From positions 3,377,001-3,441,000 of the forward strand of contig NZ_CP120416.1 in the NCBI RefSeq assembly GCF_032773895.1: DNA of 64,000 bases, read 5' to 3'. A program made the translations under genes and the position numbers. This document shows, piece after piece, positions 62,501 through 64,000 of this stretch (position 1 is its first letter; the number at the start of each line of letters is the position of its first letter). The notes beneath the pieces are model-generated. The model had not been told where the DNA came from. It saw only the letters and a program-made list of their open reading frames with translations, and ran no database searches. This DNA comes from Teredinibacter sp. KSP-S5-2 (GTDB lineage: Bacteria; Pseudomonadota; Gammaproteobacteria; Pseudomonadales; Cellvibrionaceae).

Positions 62501-62817
62501 CCATGCTTATGTAAGTCCAACGCACAGTTCAATGCAGTTTGCCCACCCATAGTCGGCAAGACCGCGTCTGGCTTTTCTTTGGCAATAATTTTTGCCACCG
62601 TCTGCCAGGTGATTGGTTCAATATACGTTGCATCCGCCATGGCCGGGTCGGTCATGATGGTTGCAGGGTTTGAATTAACCAGAATAACCCGGTATCCCTC
62701 TTCTCTCAGCGCCTTACAGGCTTGCGCACCGGAGTAGTCAAATTCGCAAGCTTGACCAATAACAATGGGACCTGCACCAATAATCAGGATACTTTCGATG
62801 TCAGTTCTTTTTGGCAT
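59584..62817 (-). CDS. carB: Carbamoyl-phosphate synthase, large subunit
   Basis: Makes carbamoyl phosphate from bicarbonate, ammonia and two ATP for arginine and pyrimidine synthesis. 1077 aa. Two ATP-grasp halves: the first with [17 protein letters not shown] and a [10 protein letters not shown] loop, the second with [17 protein letters not shown]; a C-terminal MGS-like allosteric domain follows. Full length. Confidence 0.98.
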   Translation of the reverse strand: MPKRTDIESILIIGAGPIVIGQACEFDYSGAQACKALREEGYRVILVNSNPATIMTDPAMADATYIEPITWQTVAKIIAKEKPDAVLPTMGGQTALNCALDLHKHGVLQEHGVELIGATQDAIDKAEDRHRFDQAMKKIGLECPRAKIVHTLEEANEVPKEFGFPVIIRPSFTMGGSGGGIAYNWEEFEEICNRGLDLSPTNELLIDESLLGWKEYEMEVVRDKNDNCIIICSIENFDPMGVHTGDSITVAPAQTLTDKEYQIMRDASVAVLREIGVETGGSNVQFAVNPDNGRLVVIEMNPRVSRSSALASKATGFPIAKVAAKLAVGYTLDELQNEITGGATPASFEPSIDYVVTKIPRFTFEKFGDADARLTTQMKSVGEVMAIGRTFQESLQKALRGLEVGSAGFESKVDLSTEDTREEAKAKIRRDLSTPGAERIWYVGDAFRLGMDLEEVFERSKIDRWFLIQILEIIETEARLASVPLSAIDKDSMFRLKRMGFSDKRLADLLAVKEKLVRDHRIALGVRPVYKRVDTCAAEFATATAYMYSTYEEECESEPSDREKIMVIGGGPNRIGQGIEFDYCCVHAALAAREDGYETIMVNCNPETVSTDYDTSDRLYFEPVTLEDVLEIVHKEKPKGVIVQFGGQTPLKLARALEAENVPIIGTSPEAIDRAEDREQFQQMIHRLGLTQPANAIVRSTEEALKVAADVGYPLVVRPSYVLGGRAMEIVYNENELRTYMRDAVQASEDAPVLLDHFLNNAIEVDIDAVSDGKDVVIGAIMQHIEQCGVHSGDSACSLPPYSLPEDVQNEMREQVRKMAHELGVVGLMNVQLAYQDETIYVIEVNPRGSRTVPFVSKCIGTSLAKIAALCQAGKTLEEQGFTQEVIPTYFSVKEAVFPFNKFPAVDPILGPEMKSTGEVMGVGDCFAEAYLKAQVASGSAVPTSGTAFISVRDEDKQKAILIGKELSDMGFKLVATRGTALPLLDAGIEVGIVNKVAEGRPHIVDMIKNREIQIVINTTEGRKAIRDSASIRRSAENNHVYYTTTLEGAKALCMALRFGEEKEVRRLQDLHTRVAG

Positions 62818-62909
62818 GGTGTATTTAACAACCTTTTAAATGTGTTTCCGCTAAATGCGTGAAAATTTAAATTTTTAATCTTTGCTTTTACTTGAACACT
62901 CGCAGAAAC

Positions 62910-64000
62910 TTATTTCTGCGCGTCCATCAGTTCGATAAAGTGATCAAATAAGTCTGCGGCGTCATGTGGGCCAGGACTGGCTTCAGGGTGCCCCTGAAAA
63001 CTGAATGCCGGCTTATCCGTTAAGTGAATACCTTGCAAAGACTGGTCGAACAAAGACTTATGGGTTGCCTTCACATTGGCAGGCAAGCTGCTTTCGTCCA
63101 CCGCAAAACCGTGGTTCTGACTGGTAATCATCACCTGCCCCGTTTCCAGTTTCTGCACTGGGTGGTTGCCGCCGTGATGACCAAATTTCATTTTGACTGT
63201 TTTGGCTCCACTTGCCAGGGCAAGAATCTGGTGGCCTAAACAAATACCAAAAATCGGAATGTCTTTTTCCAATAGCGTTTTAACCGCCGAGATCGCGTAA
63301 TCACATGGCTCGGGGTCCCCTGGTCCGTTGGACAGGAAAACACCATCAGGATTCATAGCCAATACGTCTTCGACAGGCGTTTTAGCTGGCACAACCGTTA
63401 GATCACAACCTCGATCCACCAACATACGCAAAATGTTGCGCTTAGCACCGAAGTCATAGGCGACCACTTTATATTTGGCTTCAGCCAAAGGCTTGAAGCC
63501 TTCTCCTAATTGCCATGAGCCAGACTGCCATGAAAAAGCTTCACTGGTAGTCACTTCTTTTGCCAGGTCCATGCCTTGCAAGCCGGCAAAACCTTTCGCC
63601 AACTCCAGAGCTTGCTGCTCATCGATGTCGCCCGCCATGATACAGCCGTTTTGGGCACCTTTATCCCGCAGGATTCGAGTCAAACGACGAGTATCAATGT
63701 CAGCAATGCCTAGTATGTTCTTTTCCTGAAGGTATTCGTCCAAACTCTTTTCCGAGCGGAAATTGCTCGAAATAGCAGGAAGGTCACGAATAATAAGACC
63801 CGAAGCCCAAATCTGACCACACTCTTCATCCTCAACGTTGACACCAACATTGCCAATATGGGGATAAGTGAGGGTAACGATTTGTTTTGCGTAGGAAGGG
63901 TCAGTAAGAATTTCTTGATAGCCAGTGATGGAAGTATTAAAAACAACCTCGCCGACTGAATGGCCGTCAATACCAATGGCTTGACCATGGAAAACATTTC
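62910..64000 (-). CDS. carA: Carbamoyl-phosphate synthase, small subunit (5' end outside the window)
   Basis: Glutamine amidotransferase subunit that supplies ammonia to CarB. The frame runs into the window edge; the first visible residues [18 protein letters not shown] align with a point about 13 residues from the usual N terminus, so only the start is missing. The catalytic cysteine lies in GICLGHQ and the His/Glu pair in [12 protein letters not shown]. The carB start is about 90 bases downstream. Confidence 0.97.
   Translation of the reverse strand, partial: NVFHGQAIGIDGHSVGEVVFNTSITGYQEILTDPSYAKQIVTLTYPHIGNVGVNVEDEECGQIWASGLIIRDLPAISSNFRSEKSLDEYLQEKNILGIADIDTRRLTRILRDKGAQNGCIMAGDIDEQQALELAKGFAGLQGMDLAKEVTTSEAFSWQSGSWQLGEGFKPLAEAKYKVVAYDFGAKRNILRMLVDRGCDLTVVPAKTPVEDVLAMNPDGVFLSNGPGDPEPCDYAISAVKTLLEKDIPIFGICLGHQILALASGAKTVKMKFGHHGGNHPVQKLETGQVMITSQNHGFAVDESSLPANVKATHKSLFDQSLQGIHLTDKPAFSFQGHPEASPGPHDAADLFDHFIELMDAQK

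Overview
The window reads as a stretch of core chromosome from a gammaproteobacterium. Gene order closely follows Pseudomonas (ponA / pilMNOPQ-aroK-aroB-damX-like-gltB-gltD-hemE; priA ... ftsN-like-hslV-hslU-DUF971-ubiE-ubiJ-ubiB; pnp-rpsO-truB-rbfA-infB-nusA-rimP, tRNA-Leu-secG-tpiA-glmM-folP, ftsH-rlmE, yhbY, greA-carB-carA). The moderate G+C content, as judged by eye, and the interruptions in that order suggest a marine relative such as Cellvibrionales rather than Pseudomonas itself. This placement is an inference from synteny, not a database result.

Layout. Positions 1-5124 hold a small conserved gene, orn, and a forward group of rsgA, a RhdA-type sulfurtransferase, psd and an AraC-alkyltransferase fusion. 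Positions 5114-22357 are all on the minus strand: an HD-GYP-like protein that has lost most metal ligands, hemE, the glutamate synthase pair, a DamX-like SPOR ATPase, aroB-aroK and the type IV pilus alignment/secretin operon. Positions 22511-35444 are mostly forward: PBP1A, priA, an FtsN-like SPOR protein, HslVU and the ubiquinone genes ubiE-ubiJ-ubiB; rpmE and a lipoprotein run the other way. Positions 35441-54765 are on the minus strand: a MipA/OmpV porin, then translation and RNA genes (pnp, rpsO, truB, rbfA, infB, nusA, rimP), tRNA-fMet, tRNA-Leu, secG, tpiA, glmM, folP, ftsH and rlmE. Positions 54844-58483 are forward: yhbY, a VOC protein, a BaeSR-like two-component system and a small lipoprotein. 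The window closes with greA-carB-carA on the minus strand; carA is cut by the window edge.

Functionally these genes serve translation initiation and ribosome maturation, transcription elongation (NusA, GreA), RNA turnover (PNPase, Orn), envelope building (PBP1A, GlmM, Psd, SPOR proteins, pilus), quinone, heme and amino-acid biosynthesis, and proteolysis (HslVU, FtsH). Accessory insertions break the conserved order in four places: the lipoprotein where argS would sit beside priA, the lysine/glutamate-rich exported protein between the two tRNA genes, a solitary solute-binding-like protein between ftsH and folP, and the VOC/two-component/lipoprotein island between yhbY and greA.

I found no CRISPR array, prophage, transposon, toxin-antitoxin or obvious defence locus, and nothing I would call a new multi-gene system. 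The best second-look items are regulatory or structural: two tandem intrinsic terminators in the rimP-nusA-infB leader, a 26-bp perfect palindrome that gives two convergent overlapping genes the same C-terminal residues, a degenerate HD-GYP protein, a micro-ORF with its own promoter-like sequence, and the two-component island.
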